The notes under the pieces are model-generated. The model was not told the DNA's origin and searched no databases. It saw only the letters and a program-made list of their open reading frames with translations. From the NCBI RefSeq assembly GCF_003259505.1, contig NZ_QLLK01000003.1, positions 372,001 through 436,000 of the forward strand: a stretch of 64,000 nucleotides of DNA, in the 5' to 3' direction. Positions 62,231-64,000 of the stretch are shown piece by piece. Within the stretch, counting starts at the first letter, position 1; every line of letters begins with the position of its first letter. The DNA is from Algoriphagus yeomjeoni (GTDB lineage: Bacteria > Bacteroidota > Bacteroidia > Cytophagales > Cyclobacteriaceae). A program made the translations under genes and the position numbers.

Positions 62231-63138
62231 GTAGCAGCTCTGTTTCTTATGATTATACCTATGATGGTGGCACCATATCTGATATTTACCATTTTCGATG
62301 CTGATTAATTTTTATGCTGGATTGGCAGCACTTGACACAGTAGCTGTACAAGGAATTATTTTCTTCAATAAACTTTCAACTAGTAATATTAATCGGGTTT
62401 TAGACAAACGAAACTAAATTTCGTCTTCACTTCGTCAAGAGTTATGATTCAAGTTATTAATCTGAAAAAACAATATAAAAAAGCCGTGGTCCTGGACGTA
62501 GCAATGCTGGAGAAACCAAAATCAGAATGTTTTGGTCTAGAGGGAAACAAAGGGGCTGGAAAAACAACCCTTTTTGGGGTTATGCTCGATCTGGTTCGTG
62601 CCTCTGAGGGAAAAGTGGAAATCGATTCGCGGAAGTGTGTAAAGCTGAAGACTGGAAAAGAATAACTGGAGCCTAGTTGGATGATCATATGCTAATGTCT
62701 TACCTGACTGCTGATTAATATTTTCAGACGCTTTGCCAAATCTATGGTCTCACTGAGGCCTATTTACAACTTCATCTCGGCAAGTTTACTGAGTTTTTCA
62801 ACGATGAAATAGTCGGGAAAACGAAATATATCCTCGACCACTCTAAGGGGAATCTAAAAAAGGTAGGTATGGCGGCAGCCTTAATGGACATTTCAGAGGT
62901 AGTATTTCTGGATGAGCCTTTTGAAAATTTAGATCTAAGTTCTCAGATCCGCTTCAAGAAATTGATCCTACAAGAAAAGGAAACCTCCCAAGTTACCTTT
63001 TCGATCTCCAGCCATGATTTGAATCATGAGACTGAAATTTGTGATTGTATTGTTTTACTTGACAAAGGCAAAATCATTAATGATATGCGGGACAAATCTG
63101 CGATGCTTGCTGAGTTGGATGCTTATTTCAAGAGATAA
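62231..63138 (+). pseudogene. degenerate partial duplicate of the DUF5687-ABC ATPase pair
   Basis: This stretch aligns along its length with 60813-61726. Bases 62231-62443 match the 3' end of the DUF5687 gene without its start, and 62444-63138 match the whole ATPase. The ATPase copy lacks one base near 62630 (CGGAAGTG against CGGGACGTG in the intact gene). Further on it has in-frame stops: TAG near 62673 and TAA near 62717. The Walker A region is changed (GNKGAGKTT) and the signature starts HSKGN instead of LSKGN. Two open pieces remain (62444-62665 and 62869-63138). It is a relic of tandem duplication. Confidence 0.9.
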
Positions 63139-63150
63139 TACTTAATTACG

Positions 63151-63377
63151 TGTTCATTATTTTAGAGAAAATGGACTTGTAAGTAAAAAACTCACATTAT
63201 CTGGACATATATTAGCTATATGTCCAGATTTTAAGGAAATATGGACATATGATAAAAACCTGTCCATTTGGTGGACATATAACAGCCATATGTCCATTTT
63301 TTAATTAAAAATGGACATGTTTTTATTTTCATGTTCATATTTTTCCTAAATTTGGACACGTAAAATATACTTGTCCA
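63151..63377. repeat. array of TGGACA-N13-TGTCCA dyads before the Fic gene
   Basis: Five dyads: 63202-63226, 63242-63266, 63272-63296, 63312-63337 (right half TGTTCA) and 63353-63377; four span 25 bp and one 26 bp. The first and third are extended (TCTGGACATATA/TATATGTCCAGA and TGGACATAT/ATATGTCCA). Starts are 40, 30, 40 and 41 bp apart. Single halves (TGTTCA at 63151, TGGACT at 63172) lie further out. The last A of the fifth dyad is the A of the Fic start codon. Confidence 0.85.
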
Positions 63378-64000
63378 TGCCATACGATCGGAATATTCCC
63401 TACAATGACTTACCTCTTCTTCCTCCTTCCAAAGAAGTAGAAGAGGATATTGCCATTCTGAAAAAGCTCGTCACCGCATCGCGGGCATTGGCTTCAGTGA
63501 ATGCCAGTGTGTTGAGGTTACCAAATCCAACAATGCTGGTGAATACCATTGCGCTGCAGGAAGCGAAAAGTTCAACCGCTATCGAGAATATTTTCACCAC
63601 TGAGGACGAGTTGTACAAAGCCGTTTCTGATTTGATTCAGGAAGAGAGAGCGGATTCTGCCACCAAAGAAGTCTTGCGATACAGGGAGGCTCTTTGGGAA
63701 GGATATACCAAAATACAGGAAAAATCAAGTATAGATGAGGAGGTGATTTTAGGCGTTTTCCATGAAGTGAAAGATACGAACTCTGGATTTCGATCTCCTG
63801 CTACCCAGACGATTATCAAAAGAGGGAACAGTGAATTTCGATCAGGTGAAACGATCTATACTCCTCCGAGGGGTGAAAAATTGCTACAGGATTTGGTGGG
63901 AAATTGGATAGAGTACCTGAGAAATGACATAGCCTACCCGACAGATCCTTTGTTGAAAATGTGCATTTCCCACTACCAATTTGAAGCGATTCACCCATTC
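63377..64000 (+). CDS. Fic-domain protein, N-terminal part (truncated by window edge)
   Basis: 208 codons open to the window end. The N terminus is a Fic_N domain (PLLPPSKEVEEDIAILKKL and LPNPTMLVNTIALQEAKSS). The inhibitory helix motif (S/T)xxxE(G/N) is present as S66-T-A-I-E70-N71, so this is a Fic protein with its own N-terminal inhibitory helix. The last residues, FEAIHPF, are the start of the HPFxDGNGR active-site motif, cut by the window. Such enzymes mostly transfer AMP to target proteins. The ATG at 63377 overlaps the last dyad of the repeat array. Confidence 0.9.
   Translation, partial: MPYDRNIPYNDLPLLPPSKEVEEDIAILKKLVTASRALASVNASVLRLPNPTMLVNTIALQEAKSSTAIENIFTTEDELYKAVSDLIQEERADSATKEVLRYREALWEGYTKIQEKSSIDEEVILGVFHEVKDTNSGFRSPATQTIIKRGNSEFRSGETIYTPPRGEKLLQDLVGNWIEYLRNDIAYPTDPLLKMCISHYQFEAIHPF

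Noticed and set aside
62444..62665. functional short ABC protein
   Set aside because: It is the front piece of a frame-shifted copy of the ATPase at 61031, with stops following.

Overview
The window is chromosomal DNA from a member of the Bacteroidota, most likely a marine or aquatic Cytophagales relative of Algoriphagus (family Cyclobacteriaceae). The evidence is SusC/SusD outer-membrane import, many short lipoprotein signals with Ser/Gly/Ala-Cys lipoboxes, moderate A+T content, few Shine-Dalgarno sites, and the pheT-zapA-rny core block. The genus is inference; no rRNA is present.

Regions. 1-3000: end of pheT, a small coiled-coil gene, zapA and rny. 3277-5344: an M90 metallopeptidase and a first AAA/DUF4143 ATPase. 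5532-38040: a large pectin-use locus. A leftward operon (kduI, kduD, a LacI-type regulator, uxaB) diverges from a long rightward run: DUF4861 lipoprotein, GH105, pectin methylesterase (CE8), GH43, GH28, two CE12 acetylesterases, a CE8-esterase fusion, SusC, SusD, a DUF4957-like surface lipoprotein, two PL1 pectate lyases around a VOC protein, a YiaK-like dehydrogenase and a Gfo/Idh/MocA oxidoreductase. Then come leftward uxaA and a rightward TRAP transporter. Five 16-bp LacI-type operators lie in front of kduI, the DUF4861 gene, susC (two) and uxaA, so the locus looks like one regulon. Extracellular and periplasmic enzymes strip methyl and acetyl groups and cut the chain. SusCD and the TRAP system import products. 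KduI/KduD and UxaB/UxaA channel uronates to 2-keto-3-deoxygluconate. UxaC, KDG kinase and KDPG aldolase are not in the window.

38185-54000: mixed genes. These include a RelE/ParE-like pair, an ABC-F ATPase, sucD, a response-regulator/histidine-kinase hybrid with an unusual His-Gly motif, an ABC exporter pair, an aminotransferase, a hemJ-like/SCO/cytochrome c operon, meaB, and a second DUF4143 ATPase. 52273-58755: a cobalamin uptake cluster with a cobalamin riboswitch in front of the TonB receptor and a divergent btuF-btuC-btuD-like operon. 58815-64000: a MazF-type toxin-antitoxin pair with an operator palindrome, a DUF5687 membrane protein with its ABC ATPase, a decayed partial duplicate of that pair, and the start of a Fic gene.

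The most unusual structure is in non-coding DNA. Both DUF4143 ATPase genes are preceded by tandem repeats of about 32 bp, each unit carrying a 12-bp GGA-N6-TCC dyad. The Fic gene is preceded by five TGGACA-N13-TGTCCA dyads, the last of which runs into its start codon. These arrays look like operator arrays for self-control or for an unknown regulator.
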